From Chitinophagaceae bacterium (GTDB taxonomy: Bacteria > Bacteroidota > Bacteroidia > Chitinophagales > Chitinophagaceae), in NCBI GenBank assembly GCA_947472635.1, contig CANJDY010000127.1:1-7897 (forward strand): DNA of 7,897 nucleotides, read 5' to 3'. The notes below the pieces were generated by a model. That model had not been told where the DNA came from and did no database searches. It saw only the letters and a list, made by a program, of their open reading frames with translations. Below, piece after piece: positions 7,491-7,897 of the stretch (position 1 is the stretch's first letter; each line of letters begins with the position of its first letter). Position numbers and translations under genes: made by a program.

Positions 7491-7897
7491 TTATTGAAAA
7501 TAGGCTGCAATTTTGGTTGCGATTAGTAAATTTCCTTTTTCATTGGGATGGTTTACCTGCGACATGTAATTTGAAACGGGTTCTCCAGCAATGACTTTTT
7601 TTCTAAATTCCTCATAGCTATCAACTAATCCGACATCATATTTCTTTGCCAAGGCCCTAATTTGTAGGGCATGTTTTTCCAATTCATTATTTTGCTTCAG
7701 CATATCTACCCGTTGGTCGGGCGAAGGGGTTAAAAGAATCACCTTTACTTTCTTTTCAATTGCTTTTTCTATCATTTTACTCCAGGCATTGGCAGCTTGA
7801 TCCAAGCCGATGCCTCGGTCATTGAGTGCATAGTCAATCAATAGTACATCGGGTTGATGAATCAATACAGTCGATTCAAATCTTTTTTCACCACTCA
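7491..7897 (-). CDS. SGNH/GDSL-type hydrolase, C-terminal part (5' end outside window)
   Basis: This is the C-terminal 134 codons of an SGNH-fold hydrolase. The frame is open to the right edge, and the apparent TTG start at 7865 is internal (SGEKRFESTV precedes it). Counting visible residues, the block III asparagine is Asn25 in PDVLLIDYALND (15-26), and the block V histidine is His116 in QVNHPNEKG. The Asp normally three residues before this His is replaced by Gln, so the Ser-His pair would lack its usual acid, or another residue serves. The GDSL serine motif and any signal peptide lie outside the window. Family members are esterases, lipases or carbohydrate deacetylases, and the substrate here is unknown. 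It is separated from gltX, on the same strand, by 216 bases that include the gltX promoter. Confidence 0.8.
   Translation of the reverse strand, partial: SGEKRFESTVLIHQPDVLLIDYALNDRGIGLDQAANAWSKMIEKAIEKKVKVILLTPSPDQRVDMLKQNNELEKHALQIRALAKKYDVGLVDSYEEFRKKVIAGEPVSNYMSQVNHPNEKGNLLIATKIAAYFQ

Noticed and set aside
1..7897. CRISPR array, insertion sequence, prophage, toxin-antitoxin or defence genes
   Set aside because: No regularly spaced repeats, terminal inverted repeats, transposase, integrase or small paired genes are seen; all coding space is accounted for by housekeeping-type genes.

Overview
This looks like ordinary chromosomal sequence from a Bacteroidota bacterium, most likely of the Chitinophagaceae/Sphingobacteriia type. 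That placement is inferred from four things: the AT-rich composition, the alanine racemase reading in from the left edge as the C-terminal half of what looks like the Bacteroidota MurF-Alr fusion, the enlarged Bacteroidota-style LspA, and promoter -7 elements of the form TAnnTTTG in front of three genes. I see no phage, transposon, CRISPR, tRNA or rRNA sequence.

Layout. Positions 1-1113 (+) hold the alanine racemase part of a gene that starts outside the window. It is followed by lspA (lipoprotein signal peptidase, best start 1168). Convergent to lspA is fumC (class II fumarase, minus strand, 3270-1870). A 327-bp divergent intergenic region (3271-3597) separates fumC from an exported calcineurin-like metallophosphoesterase (+, best start 3598, end 4419). 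The metallophosphoesterase converges on a three-gene minus-strand series read from right to left: gltX (7274-5742), a stand-alone cobalamin-binding domain of the methylmalonyl-CoA mutase C-terminal type (best start 5701, end 5282), and a crotonase-family enoyl-CoA hydratase (5225-4446). A 216-bp spacer then leads to the 3' part of an SGNH/GDSL hydrolase gene (minus strand) that runs off the right edge.

How the genes relate. The alanine racemase and LspA both serve the cell envelope (D-alanine for peptidoglycan; lipoprotein maturation). FumC belongs to the TCA cycle. The gltX, B12-domain and crotonase genes have short gaps (40 and 56 bp) with no visible promoter or terminator between them, so they are probably one transcript that joins tRNA charging to CoA-thioester metabolism. 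That is co-transcription rather than evidence of a shared pathway. The metallophosphoesterase and SGNH protein are hydrolases of unknown substrate.

No new biological system is evident. The points most worth a second look are the identical 11-base TTATCTTTGCA promoter core placed 4-6 bases before the lspA and gltX start codons (predicting leaderless or nearly leaderless mRNAs), and the cobalamin-binding subunit encoded here without its catalytic partner.
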